A stretch of 64,000 bases of DNA from Bretschneidera sinensis (lineage: Eukaryota; Streptophyta; Magnoliopsida; Brassicales; Akaniaceae). Made by a program: the position numbers and the translations under genes. The stretch is from NCBI GenBank assembly GCA_023935145.1, contig CM043701.1, forward strand, positions 69,793,317-69,857,316, read 5' to 3'. Below, one piece after another: positions 45,840-58,758 of this stretch (within the stretch, counting starts at the first letter, position 1; the number at the start of each line of letters is the position of its first letter). The notes beneath the pieces were generated by a model, which worked only from the letters and a program-made list of their open reading frames with translations, was not told the origin of the DNA and ran no database searches.

Positions 45840-46739
45840 CTGATGTAACAAACAACAATTATGAAACTTTACAGGGTTTATAAGGAATTTTTAGGAGCAA
45901 TGATTTAGAAGAAGAATCCTTGGAGATTTATTCAAATCAAATCTTGGTACATCTCTGTTAGAGCATTAAATATTGACACTATTTACAAATAAGGAAGATA
46001 AAGTTTACATACAAACAAAGAATTTCTAGAATATCTACATAGAATTATTTTAGGTGGGAGAGAGAAGTCAACATTGTCTTTCTCTTCTGGTTATTACGGG
46101 ATTGATTTAATTTTCTTGAAATGTCATATGGATTATCATAATGATATGGTATTATACAGTTTCGTGTTTGCAAAATTTTTGTGTGTTCCAGTTTAATTGT
46201 TGTGTTTGTTTGCCTGCTGATTGCTCTAGTAGGGAACTCCAAAAGTACCAAGTCCTTTCCTATTTCAATTGCTGGTGCATGTGATATGATGGTGTTATTA
46301 TCTTGGGATTTCATAGAAGTTGTCAACCGAAGATTACTTATATTTGCAGGATTTGTGATTATTCTTCTCCTTTTTCTTTCACAAATTTGACATCATGTTC
46401 TTTGTACTATTAATTTCATATTTTTTAATATTTTCTACCTCATGCAAGAAAAGAATTTTCTCTAAACATTTTGCGAGGTCATGGGAATAAGGTATTTCTC
46501 TAGGTTTATAAAATTGCCCAAAGTTTTTGAATTGTTGGATTTTATTTTATTTATTTGGGTTGGACTATCGGAGAAGGACTGCGTGAATCCAACACCAACA
46601 CAAAAGAAGACGAAGAAAAAACCATCTAATTGCAAATTTTAACCATTTTCTACGGTAAAGTTATGTTTAGAGAGAGAAAAACCAAAATAGAAGAAGGCGA
46701 AGAACAAACCGAATATGAAGAAGAGAGAGAGAAACTTAC

Positions 46740-47157
46740 AGAGTTTCGACATTCACAAAGAGAGGATATCTTCGCCGTCAAGAGAGGGGTTGTCTGGCAA
46801 CTACCGATAAAGCTGCCATCCAGGAAGGCGTGAGCGTGAGCGTGAGCGTGAGCGTGAGCGTGAGCGTGAGAGATGAGAGAATTGAGAAGAGACGAAGAAT
46901 AAGTTAGGGTTAACTGGTTAAAGGGACTGCGTGAAAATGAAATGCGAATATATTTGAGACTCAAAATGTGCGCTTTGTCTTTTATTAAACGGGCATACCT
47001 GTTAACCCGTAGGTAGACCCAGCCCAACCCGGATTTTTGCGGAACAGATCGGGCTGGGCATGGGTCAATTTCTAACAGGGCTTAACAACGAAGCTCATAC
47101 CCGCATTTTAGCAGGTACGGGTCAAAAAATAAACGGGTATGGACCAAGTTTCTCATC
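46740..47157 (-). promoter_or_regulatory. hAT 5' end: subterminal repeats and non-coding first exon
   Basis: From 47157 to about 46985 the minus strand carries several ACCCGT/GGGTC-type words in both directions. Then comes a TC-rich leader with the GCTCAC hexamer array, ending at a CT|GTAAGT donor at 46740. The matching acceptor is at 45840-45841, about 20 bp before the transposase ATG. Confidence 0.55.
46828..46870. repeat. (GCGTGA)n hexanucleotide array, about 7 units
   Basis: This is a perfect run of GCGTGA units. The His-Ala reading it gives on the minus strand has no gene context; it lies in the hAT leader. Confidence 0.95.
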
Positions 47158-48567
47158 TCTATATAGTAGTAAGGATACAGACTTACATATAAGTTGAAGA
47201 TTGAATTTAACTTCTAGTTTTTTATTTTATTTTAAAACAAAAATTGATATCAAGAGTAAGCTTTAAATAATTTATAAAAGCAAAAGTATATTGATAAAGG
47301 TTAAAAAAATAAACACTTGATAGATCGGGCCATTTTCGGTCAGTCGCTGTTGTCACTTTCCGATAATACTCACCAGAAGTGCTAGAGTCCAACAATAAAA
47401 GAAAGCTATCGGTATGACAAAGGTGGTTGTTTCCGAATCTCATTTTGTAGCTTTCGACAATAGTTTTTTAATGGTATCAAGATGCGCTTTTCAAACTATC
47501 AGTTATTCTATTATCGTCAAAAAACTGTTGAAGGTGAAAAACTTAAATCCTTGATTTTATTGAGCTATCATTATACCCATTTGCTTTGTTTTAAAAAAAT
47601 TTAATTTATAAAATATTTTGGTTATTTCCTCTTCAATAATATTAAATGGAAATAAATCCAAATTGAGAGTGCGGTGATGGAGTGATCTGAATCTACGCTA
47701 CTACTTTAACTTAGACCCATAATTTGAAAAAAAATTTCAAGCTGACTTCATATACTTGAAATCAGTAAGAAAACTCAGACTCACAATAATATTGTGATGC
47801 CTATTTGTAGTTAATTCGTTTGTCCCACCATCTCCTCACACTCAAACTCATGTTTAAAACAAGAAACAACTAACAATTAATACGAGTCCTATAAGACTAC
47901 AAAACAAGAATACCAAACGCTATTACAAAGTTCTACTTGCATATTAAACTCGAGAGAAATCTTTAATGCTAGAATTACAGTTTAAAAAAATAGAAAAAAA
48001 AAACTTATTAGCATGAAATAATTTATTTAATAAGATAAGTGGTTTAATATGAATGAGTTTCAAGAGTAATGGAGTTAGAAAAATATAGTAAATGAATTTT
48101 AAGACTAAAATCAATTAATAATAAGTTTACAAAAATATTGTAAAATGAGTTTTCAAGTGTTATGAAAAAATCCAGATAAGTCTTTAAGATTAACAGATAT
48201 GTTTATGAAAATTAAAAATAAGTTTCAAACAAATCAATTTATTAATGAAATAATACAAATAACTGTTTAAAAGTTTGTTAATAAGTCATTCAAAAAAGAA
48301 TAATTAATATATTTACAGGAATATTCAAATGAAATTTCTTGAGTTTCTGATGAATTTATATAAAATTTTAACAACCATACTAGTAATACTAACTTTAAAA
48401 TTCGAAGTAATGATTTAATCACTTTATTTTCATTTAAATAGTTTTAAAACGTAATTACTCTGGTAATCTATAAAACAACTAAACGAGAGCCACGATGCAT
48501 CACCTAAACCAAATAAGAGAAAATAAAAGGAAAAAACACGAAAGTCAGAGAGAGTAATCAATCTCCC
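47158..48567. other. AT-rich intergenic DNA and presumed methyltransferase promoter
   Basis: No supported gene is present. The last stretch before 48568 is AT-rich and includes a purine-rich leader; no convincing TATA box is seen. Confidence 0.5.
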
Positions 48568-51500
48568 ATGGCAATGGCTTCCTCTTCTCTTCATCATCTC
48601 CATAAATCCCTATTGCCGAAATACCCTTGCCTTTCCCATACTTCCCGTTTTCGCCCTCCTCTCCGGTTTTCTGCACTCCGTTTCCACTCTGCTATTCGTG
48701 CGAGCTCAGCTGTTGCTCTGGAATCAGTACATTTCATCATTTCACTTCCCTCTTTTCTTATTCAAATTTCATAATTTAGAAGTTTCCGTTTTCTCTTTCA
48801 ATTTATTACTATGCGCTAAGTTTTGTTGAAAATTTTGAACTCGTGAATTATGGTAATGATGATTGGTTGCCGGGAAAATTAAAGGATAGAAATTTGAGCT
48901 CTCGCTTATTTTGCTGTTTAATTCTTAAGAAAATGGAAGTGTAAAAGTTATTTTATCCGACGAAAAAAGTTCAATGGAGTTGATTACTTATTTTCATTTT
49001 GTCGTGAAGTACAGCTCTGTTTGATTGCTGAGAAGATGTTAGTAATATGAAAACGATTATTTTTTTAAAAAAAAAAAACTTTGAATTACATAATCAATAG
49101 TGTTGAGGACTCATGAAATAGGTTACTTCTGCATTACTGTTATTGTTATTCATTTTAGTTTCATTGCATTGTTATTTTTTGGAGTATATAAATGCAACAG
49201 GAAACATGAAATTCAAAGTTTTCAATGGATTCATGATAAGATGGGCTTTATGGACTTCTGAGTGTTTGTCTCTCAAAGAGAGAGATATGAAGAGTGAGAC
49301 GTGGAATTGTGGATAACAAATTGAATTTGTTAGAAACCTACTAAACCAAGTAGGATTAGCTATTTTAGTTCTAATAGATTTAGGGATCACGATCCTCTCC
49401 ATTTCAAAATTGGAATGGAATCAAGTTTACGGTGAGATTGAATGCAACATCGTCAAATGGAGATTGAATGCAACATCGTCAAATGGAGAAGCTTTTTGGC
49501 ACATTAGGTGAATAATCAATCAAGGAAAAAATAAAAATAGTATTTCTTCTGTCAAATCTCATCAATTTATGTGTGTTCTATCTGAGTTTTTCTATCCTAA
49601 TTCCTTGCTGCTAACCGAATTGATATTATTGTGGTTCTCATATGCTGATAATTTCTGTGCAGCACTTGTGTAAATAGAATTGTGATGCTTCATAAGTTGG
49701 AGTGTTTATTGCTAAGGGTGAATTGGCAGGTCTTGTGTTAGTTTTTAAATTTGGACTGTTGAAACTTATTTCATATCAGTAATTATTGAACTGGCTTCTC
49801 TTTCAAATGAATTTGCTTTTGAAGATACGTTTGTTATGTTCACTTAAATTTAAATTTTATAAACAGAGATTCAGCTAAAGATTGGTATTATGAAATAGAT
49901 ATCAGGTTCTACACTTTTGACAGAATAAAAGGTGTTGGGTATGCTTGATGAGTAGGATAGATATAAAAATATTTTAGAGAAAAAATATGTTTACTGTAAT
50001 TATGGAGAATGCATGGCAGAAGAAGTTAGCAAACTTTGAAGAACCTCTTTTAATATGTCTTCGAACATATACAGATCAATACTGAGAAAAGAAATTTCTA
50101 ATCCATCTAGGTGTAGTTTTCTCTGGATGTATAGAAATGTATTCATTTTTTCCTTCAAAATGTTTATATTTAACCTTTATTAGTTTTGTTTGAATCAAGT
50201 GTAACTCAAAGTTACCTGAAATTAATTGTTTCTTAGTTATGGGCATGTACTGAGTAGCAATGCCTATGTCATGGTCCATTTTGCTTGCATGGCTGGGGTC
50301 TTATGCATTATATCCTTTTTGTACAAATCTTCTGAGGTGCACTATTATTGCAGCATGCTTTTTGTTATAATCTTAAGACTCTTAATGCAGTAGCATTGAC
50401 ACCATTTTATGTTTGATATCACATATTTGATTCCGTTTTTCGGTTTTGTAGTGAGATTACTAATGTTTTGTGCTTTCAGGATTTAAGTGCTCAACAGAAT
50501 GAAACTTTGGAGGCTGACTTGTTTGCATGCCCAGTTTGTTATGAACCACTGATAAGGAAAGGCCCTCCAGGTCTTAACTTGTAAGTTGGAATAATGATGT
50601 ATGCAGGTGTTTATATGTTTCTCTTTTTTTTCCTTTTTTTCTGGAGTTCTCAGTGTGGTTGGTGTTTGACCTAGTGACTGAAAATCTTGCAGGCAAGCTA
50701 TCTACAAGTCCGGATTCAAGTGTAAAAAATGCAACAAAACATACTCCAGCAAAGACGTTTATTTGGATCTCACTGTTACTGCTGGATTGAAGGACTACAA
50801 TGAAGTAAAACCATTTTTGACTGAGCTGTTCCGGTATAAGTAGCTTGTTGTTTGTCACCACAAAGTTCCATGCATCTAATATAATGAATGTCATGAATCG
50901 GTACTTATATTTAGTTTTAGATGTACATGATACACCCTGTTAGCCTTATATGTAGAAGTAACAAAATTCACACAAACATATACTTTCCTCTCAATATACT
51001 TTCCTTTTTCTCCATTAATTAATGAAAGCATAATGAGGGGAATAATTGGTTATTTTCTTTCTGGATAATGTTTTTGAGTTATGATGGATTAAACGCTAGT
51101 ATCATACTTTAGATATGAGAATTTATGGCATAACTATATTGTTTCTATGAGATTTTATGACATGAATAAATTGTTTCAGGAAAGGCTTGTGTCTCAGCCT
51201 TTCTTCTGACCTTTTTTAGGAGTCCACTTGTGTCCTTCTTGTATGAAAGGGGCTGGCGTCAAAACTTTAATCAAAGTGGCTTCCCTGGTCCTGATGAAGA
51301 GGTATATCTTCTTTGGCTTATTTTACCATTTAGATGCACCCATATAGGTAAAGAACTTAGCGGATTTCATTTTAATAGAATGAGTTGTAGTGGAAACTTT
51401 TGCATCATATATTGGTCTTTGGACTAGGATCTCAGAGAACATGTAAAAGGTGGTTTATCCTGTGGAATTTGTTAAAACCTGCTGATGATAACAAGCTGTT

Positions 51501-54500
51501 TCATTTCCCAAGTTGTGGCTTAATTAAGAAGCTTGTACACATGCTATATAAAACTTACATGCTATTTCATATTAAATGCAGTTCAAAAGGGCTCAGGAAT
51601 ACTTTAACTGCAGAAGGTGGCCTTCTGGTAGATGTTAGTTGTGGAAGTGGTTTGTTTTCCAGAAAATTTGCACAATCCAAGATGTATTCTGGAGTTATTG
51701 CACTTGATTTTTCTGAAAACATGCTTCGGCAGTGTAATGATTTCATTAAACAAGATGATACTGTTTTGACTGCGTAAGTTTGGTTGCTTCTCGTATTTTT
51801 GCAAATTTAAAACAGCTAAGACATAAATATTAGTTGTTTTACTTTATTTTTTTATTGTTTTGGTTAACAAAATAACTGATTCACATTTTGTTCAAGTATA
51901 TGCAGCAATCTTGCTCTTGTTAGGGCAGATGTTTCTAGGCTTCCGTTCTCATCTGGTTCTGTTGATGCTGTTCATGCTGGTGCAGCTCTGCACTGCTGGC
52001 CGTCTCCTTCCAATGCTGTAAATATTATTTCTGCCATCAATTTTCTTCTGCAAGTTTGTTCGCAGTTTGATTTTACAATGTGTAAAAGATGATCAGGGGT
52101 GTCAATTGATGAAGAACAAGTTTCTGAGAAGAAATAAGGAGCGGTGAGAAGAATAATAGATAAGAGGAAGAAATCAGATAATATAGGGGGCAAAGGTGAA
52201 GAACTAGGGCAAGAGAAGGAAGAACAAGAGAGAAGAGAGATAGGAGAGTTGTCAAACTCAAAGTTTATTCAATAATCAGTCTGCATAAAATCCTAATAGA
52301 GGTGCTTTATAGAGGCACCAAACATAATTCAAAGAGGAAAGTAAATCAAATCCTAATAAATCTCTAAGGGTTTGGCTCCTCTCCATTACTTGGTTTCCTG
52401 CAATCCCTCAATGGTGTCTTAGATGCTTGACACTTACACCATTAAAAGTTGGAATCAAACACAAGCTCTAATTACCGAAACCTAAATTTCCTAAAATACT
52501 ACTACTTGGTTCCTAAGAATACTAGATTAAAATATATCCCATAATAACCCACTAATAATTGAAAATGCCCAAAATGATAAATTATTCCATCCATTTTCTG
52601 CATCATTTTTTTCCACTTACAAAAAACTCAACCTCGAGTTTCAAAGTGGTGAAGTATCAAAACTTTAGATCAATGAATTCGCAAGGCGCAAACTTGAAAT
52701 TTTCTGGATTTGACATCTTCAATGGAGAATAAAAATGAAGCCAAAGGCAGTTCCAATGCTGAGTTAATCCTCCATCTACATCAAGCCTAGAGTGATAGTT
52801 TTGCATCATTTTTCTTTCCTGTCCTCATTTGGCCCAAAAATTGGATTGGTTAGTCAAGAATCCTTGTTAAGATTATCCAGGAAAAAAGAAAGTATCCATT
52901 CTTTACCTCAATTAGCCAGCTTGGTTATTATGAACCCTAAAATGTAGTTTTATATTATTTCAAGCTTTTAGAAGGAGAAAGTATTTTGTTGATTGATCTT
53001 GTCCATTATGCCACTCTATCTAGGGCCATAGCTTTATCGTTGCGCAAAATTTGACATTGGTGGTAGATCCATTTCATTTATGAAACCTTAGTAATGTAGT
53101 TTCTGTGTGGAAAACTCTTGAAATCAATAATTGAGGATGCTTTGTTAAGCCACTTGTAGAGGTAAATGTGTATGAAAAGGTAAGGTTTTGATGAGCCATT
53201 AACAGGAGTATAACATAAAGAAGTAAGGAACTGAAATAAACGTATAAGAAAGAAATGTGAGATGTGCGAAGCCTGTAGCCTGTGGGGAAAGTTGAGCAAA
53301 CACTATTGCTGTTGTTGCCACAGCAGCTACTTCTGAATAGACCAGAATAGAGTCATATCTTCTACAGATGTAAGAATACCTGATGGATAATGATGAGTGA
53401 GCAGCAACATTTTTTTTGGTAGAAAATCCTGCAATTCGTAAACATTCTAATAGAACCAAGTCTATTTTTTGGCCCATCATGTGGTTACATTAACGGTTCT
53501 TCTGGGGCAGCCAGCATTTTCTTTATGGGGCATTCAAGTGACCTGCAGTTGTTGAGAGCCATTAGTCATCAGTTGGTGCATGGGATATCTGTATTGTCTT
53601 TTTTTTAATGCTTTACAGATTTATTGCTTGTTCAAGCATACAATTAGAAGGAACATTTTTGTTACATCCTTATGTAAATATCAAGTCCTTGTCCCTCAAA
53701 TTATTGCTTGCACCTTTCTCTTATGAATTTGAATGCTCAGTTCCTGAACCATGTCCTAGTTATATGTTCATTGAGTTCACTGTACCATTTGAATAGCTGT
53801 TAAACTGTTCTACGAGTTTGTTATTCAACTTCTGACATTCTCTGCTCATTTATCTGTCAGATTGCTGAAATCAATCGTATTTTACGAAGCGGTGGAGTCT
53901 TTGTTGGAACAACTTTTCTTAGATACAGTTCTTCTACTCCCTGGATAGTACGGCCTTTCAGAGAGGTAATAGTGTTTTCAATTGGTTTCTGGGTTTAATT
54001 ATTCGTAAATATGATTTTTTCTAAATGGATCAGTTAACTTGTTTTAGGATGTTCTCCATTTTACTGGAAAATATGCTTATATGCCAGAATCTTCTAAATC
54101 TCAGTATGCCCCAGTTCATAAGTAGCTGCAATGGTGAAAATCAATGTTCATGTGGTTCTGCCAATGAATATACTAAAACACTGTAGTTCTTGAATTTCCC
54201 AATCACTGCAAAATTTCAGTTTAGTTTTAGTAACTACATATATGTCAATGGATTCTTAAATACCAACGTAGTCTGAAATCCAACACAAATTATGGAGACT
54301 GTCTCTTTGTCCCATGCATTCAGAAAAGTTCAGTTGCCTGCACTCGTAACATGATGCTGTTAGTTTCAAGTCCATATCAACTTGATGATATTCTCAAAAT
54401 GCTTCCTTGTTTATTGAGGAATCGTGGAATATGATAGTCATCTCCTATTTTTTGTCTTCATTCAACTTCCCATGGTGAGTGATGTCTCACTTTCATTTCA

Positions 54501-54854
54501 CTCATTCTGTCTGGACTTTAAAACACTAAAAAGACTGATCTGTCACCACAACTGAAATATTTATGTTCTTTTCCTAGTTTACTCTCAGTCAGGAGGGTCT
54601 GTTCATGACTGAATTCTCCTAAAAAAATGTTTATGCAGTAATGGGGTATCAAATGTATTAAACGATTTTTTAAATGGCAACTATGTATGATGGATCTTGA
54701 TTCTAAGTATTCATTTGTGTGGCAGAGGATTTTGCAAAACTTTAACTATTTGATAGAGGAAGAGATCAAGGACTTATGCACATCATGTGGTCTTACAAAC
54801 TACACAAACAAAGTTCAACAGTCTTTCATCATGTTTTCTGCTCAGAAGCCTTGA
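48568..54854 (+). CDS. Putative plastid SAM-dependent methyltransferase, exon 5 frameshifted
   Basis: Eight coding exons with GT-AG borders: 48568-48726, 50480-50580, 50693-50833, 51220-51301, 51582-51773, 51906-52017, 53861-53965, 54726-54854. The start MAMASSSLHHLHKSLL with Ser/Arg-rich sequence to about residue 50 looks like a chloroplast transit peptide. A four-Cys zinc ribbon follows (FACPVCYEPL, FKCKKCNKTY). The class I methyltransferase fold follows: motif I LLVDVSCGSGLFSRKFA, VIALDFSENMLRQC, ADVSRLPFSSGSVDAVHAG, and EINRILRSGGVFVGTTF. It resembles the uncharacterised plant methyltransferase family of Arabidopsis At1g78140/At2g41040; the substrate is unknown. All splice phases agree except inside exon 5, where EYF (51602-51611) and the SAM-binding motif are in different frames, as if 2 nt were missing near 51610-51614. 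It is either a pseudogenised allele or an assembly error. Confidence 0.9.
49435..49486. repeat. 26-bp tandem duplication in intron 1
   Basis: Two perfect copies of AGATTGAATGCAACATCGTC-AAATGG lie head to tail. Confidence 0.95.
52090..52870 (-). mobile_element. LTR-retrotransposon remnant in methyltransferase intron 6
   Basis: The probable LTR is 52090-52605. On the minus strand it starts TGATGCAGAAAATGG and ends CCCCTGATCA, with a TATA-like CTCTATAAAGCACC and an AATAAA. To its right, minus-strand sequence GAAACTCGAGGTTGAG, then TTTTTTGTAAGTGGAAAAAA, has the form of the region just before a 3' LTR. About 250 bp of internal sequence is kept and the rest is gone. No 5-bp duplication is visible, as expected if one side was deleted. 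Confidence 0.6.
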
Positions 54855-54999
54855 AATTAGGTTTGATTCATTTGAATTTTCATTTCCATACTTGGCTTTT
54901 ATCATTATATTATTTTGATTTTTTGTATAATATATTTGATTTATATAGACATTATGAATAAACGAGACCTGAAAAAGGTAATAACCTGGTGCAGATGTA

Positions 55000-55560
55000 A
55001 AGTATATTAATGAAGAAGAATAATATTTTGCTGTCTGATTTAGAAATTATAATTGTAAAACTACTTTTAAGAACTTCATTAGATGTCAGTACTGACAGAA
55101 TAACAGCCATTCTATTAGTCTAAATGTAAGGGTCCGTAGATTGTTAAAGAGTTGTATTGACTGATATATTTTTGTTTAAATCAGATCTGAACATAAGATA
55201 TAAATATCCCATACAAGTTAGTAAGTTGTATGGTGCTCTCTGTGATAAGATTTGGAGAACTTTTTGTATGATGGGACCACAATGTATACGGCGACGTTCT
55301 ATCGTGAACCCTCAGATTGATTTCAGGCATCAAGCATCAAGCATCAGGTCAACAGTGCGATAGAATCAAACGGTTGCAAGATTCTTTCATTTTGTAGTAT
55401 CTGTGATTCAGTTGATAATTATGACTATTATGATGTATGTATGATGATAGAGAGGATTAAGCCTAGCAAGCTTTTTTTTGTCAAAAGAAAAGAATGGAAG
55501 AAAGAGTTATCAATGATAACTATTTTCCTGACGTGATAATAAAAGCCCTTATCTATTGAA
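55000..55560. other. Downstream flank of the methyltransferase gene
   Basis: AT-rich, presumably the 3' UTR and terminator region. No feature can be supported. Confidence 0.4.
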
Positions 55561-55569
55561 GAACTAGTG

Positions 55570-57050
55570 TTAGGAAGAGTTTAGACGGAGGGGGGTGACC
55601 AGAAGCGTTTTTTTTTTTTGAGGTAGAGCTGAAATATATGACCGATCTTATGGTCATTTTATCATGTTTTTTTTTTTTTAGTTTTTCAGTAATCATTATA
55701 AGCGCTAAAAGTATATAATTTTTTTACCATATAATATTAGTTTTATATATACTTTTAATACAACATTACGTCTAAGAAACTAAAACAAGTGATAATTAAG
55801 ACAATATGCTTTAGAGAAGCATTAAAAACTGTATAAATGTTACACTATAGTAGTGAAATGATAAAACTCATACCAATATAGATATAGCAAATTGTAGCTT
55901 CTTTTTTATCAAATAGTACATAAGCGTCGATGGAAAAGCTAACATCACAATTAAAGAATAACACTTCATTTACATCACAAAAGTAAAAAATAAAATGTAT
56001 ATAATCATAAAAACTTTGATGATAATATCTATTTTATTGAAAAATATATAATTAAGAAATATGATAATACATTCTATTTAAACTGAGCATGAGGAATCTT
56101 ATTCCTATCTTCATTTGTCAGATACTTGTCAAAAGTTGATATGGTCTAAGTTTAAAGTTTGCTCTTCAAATTTCAAGTTTTGTTTCATTTGATGATCTCA
56201 TGCTGAAAAGAAAGATTGTCAAAATTTAATATATTAACTAGATTTATTATAACATAACAATACAAAGATAGAGATCTCAATGAAGAATGTAAAAAAATTT
56301 AGACAATTTTAGAAATCAAATCATATCATCAAATTTGAACCAAATTGTAACTATGACAAATTAAATGTTTTAACAATCACAAAAAAATTTCATAAAATAA
56401 ATCATAAGCATTAATCATTTTTTAAACAATTTTTGTTCAACACTCAGTACAATGATATGAGATGGTAGAACAATTCAAGCTACAATATCTACTTTACATT
56501 AATTTTAAACAAAACAACAATTGGTCACATCTATCATTGAAATTATTGTACATGTCTTTAATTTTTAAAAAATCAACAACCTAAGTTAATATCAAATTGT
56601 GTCAAAATATCTTCAACAAATTATGTAGAATCTTGAAAATTAGTATGTTTCAAAAAACAACTTTTTCAACGGGCCAAATCTATCATTGAAATGAGGAAAG
56701 AATAAAACCATAAAAACAAAAAACATCAAGCCAAAATCAAACTAAAAAAAATAAAGAGAAATCAAGGGCTTAAAAGTTTAAACCAAAAAATGAAAAATCA
56801 AATAAAATAAAAATACCAAAACCATATCAGCTGAAGATTTAGTAAACAAATATGGGTTGGGATTTGGTAGAGCAACAGTCTACAAAGTTGGGGTGAGACG
56901 TGAGAGGCTGGGTTCAGATTGAGTTTAAGGTTAGACCGGACACTTTATACTAATCAATACATGTGTTTTTTATAAAAATTGAACCCCGGTTTAAGTCCGG
57001 ACCTGCCCGGAGTGTAGCTCCACCATTGGTCTTGAGTTTTGAAACTACAT
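55570..57050 (-). repeat. Possible degraded dispersed repeat
   Basis: The right end on the minus strand reads CAATGGTGGAGCTACACTC; the left end reads GGTCACCCCCCTCCGTC. The GC-rich ends enclose an AT-rich, non-coding interior, which fits a non-autonomous or badly decayed element. No terminal repeats or target duplication were confirmed. Confidence 0.35.
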
Positions 57051-57378
57051 AACATCTCGATTTCAATTTAGGTTATGATTTTAATAAGTGGTTATTTAGG
57101 TGTCACAAAAAATATTTTGTTTTATATAATAAACACATATATTTGATAATAAAATTTATATTTCTAATGATAAAACACATACAGATAAAATTTATATTTG
57201 TGATGATAAAATACATTTGGTAGTAAATTTTTTTTACTTTTTATTATTAAATATACATGTTTATCACATTGTTTTTTAATGACACCATAAAATTTACTTT
57301 TAATATATAAACTTAAAAATAAAATCATGACATGATATCACATGATTCTGTATCCAACCTATCTAGAAAATGGCTGTG

Positions 57379-57896
57379 CACGTGACCTAGTCCTAAAAAA
57401 TAAGGGTATCCACGTATGATAGCACATGTGGAAGTGGCTTAGCCAACAAATAAAACCCTTTTTAACATAGCAAAGTGGGCCTGAGTCAGACACAGGAGCA
57501 GAGGGGCAGAGGGATCCCCTCGTGCGGCTCACACGCTGACCCAGCATCTGTTTGTTCTTCTAACTCTCTTCCCCTTAAACCCCATATCTTTGTTCACTTC
57601 TCTGAATCTTTGACCTTTGACTAACCCTACAAAATGCACAATTTGAATGAGTAAAAGAGGAATACTTTGTCAGTACAAGACACCATTGGGTTTAAATTTG
57701 AAAGTCAGGCCATTGGATCCCTTGCACGTGAGGTTCTTGCTTTCTCTAATACCATTATGCTTTTCATGGCACGTGGGGGTGGCCATCCCTTGGATTAATA
57801 TTTTGCTGTGAAAATTTTCCTTTCCACTATTTGTTTTTTTTTTTTGGAGAGATACCTTGCTTAATAAATTTCATTTGATTATTAAGAGTGCACGTG
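57379..57896. promoter_or_regulatory. Four CACGTG G-boxes in 520 bp
   Basis: Palindromic CACGTG occurs at 57379-57384, 57725-57730, 57770-57775 and 57891-57896. G-boxes bind bZIP and bHLH factors. No transcript start was recognised nearby; the closest genes end at 54854 and start at 62021. Confidence 0.5.
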
Positions 57897-58474
57897 CATT
57901 GTACTAATTTCGATTGGTCGGCTCTGGTGATCATCTAACTGTTAGCAACCGAAAGTTCACGTCCGTGTTAGAATTTTAGCAGTGTGTGTTTTTTCGGTGA
58001 ATTAATTAGCTGATTGTAAATTATTGGCTTCGATTTCATTCTTTCTTTTGGTCTTCTCTGACTAAGGTTCGCTATGATGATAGCTGATAGAAACAGTGAT
58101 GACTAGTAATATCTTGTGCAAATATTAACCTACCATTTTACCTCAAAAGGAACTAAAGGAAGACAAAAAAAAAAAAAAAAAAAAAGAGATTTCCATTTTT
58201 AAATTATTCAATCTTTAATTTTTACGATACGATGCAAGCACCATAACAATTTAATTAGGAAAGGAGATTAATAGTGAAGGATGAGAGGAAACCTTACACA
58301 TCTCCTCGAGTTTTGAAACAGAACGGGAAAATCGTTTCGATTTGATCTAATAAGAGAAGCCATGTAAATAATTAAACTTTGCTACAGGATGAATTAATCC
58401 TTCTTATAGGCAAAGTAATGATATTTAATGGACAAACTTATCGTACGTTAAAGACTCATTGTAGTGTTTATTTG

Positions 58475-58650
58475 ATACTCCGGGTTATAGAATAGGATTA
58501 AGAGGAGGATATAACTTTTATAATTAAGAGATAAGATAAGATCATGTTTATATTTATTTTTGTATATCAATAATAAGATTAAATGAAATTATCTTATTTA
58601 ATCTTCCTCTTAATCTTATCATCCTTTTATTTCAGTGTACTAATCGTCAC
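58475..58650. mobile_element. MITE-like inverted repeat
   Basis: ATAGGATTAAGAGGAGGAT (58490-58510) is mirrored by ATCTTCCTCTTAATCTTAT (about 58600-58620), giving a hairpin-forming AT-rich block of under 200 bp. The termini and target duplication are not clear. Confidence 0.4.
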
Positions 58651-58758
58651 TTATGATTTTGCAAAAACATTAAAACTAGTGAGCCGAAACATGATACAAC
58701 AGGAGTTCCTGCCTAATATTTGAAGATCTAGGCTTCAATTTCCTTCCCTTTAACCATA

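Larger units (their letters stand above)
37019..47157 (-). mobile_element. hAT DNA transposon, split by a Tekay-like element
   Basis: A non-coding first exon, a BED zinc finger and the transposase core (44439-45839) lie to the right of a Gypsy element. The C-terminal dimerisation domain (37223-37486) and last exon lie to its left, all on the minus strand. The right end near 47157 reads AGAGATGAGAAACTTGGTCC on the minus strand and is preceded by repeated ACCCGT/GGGTC words, typical of hAT subterminal regions. The left terminal repeat was not found, so the left limit given is the stop of the transposase. Stops and a frameshift make it inactive. Confidence 0.8.

Noticed and set aside
46650..47027. 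125-codon minus-strand frame with His-Ala repeats
   Set aside because: It is created by the GCGTGA hexamer array in the non-coding hAT leader and has no similarity to a known protein.
57359..57547. 62-codon minus-strand frame
   Set aside because: No start context, no homology and a non-conserved look; it lies among G-boxes in intergenic DNA.
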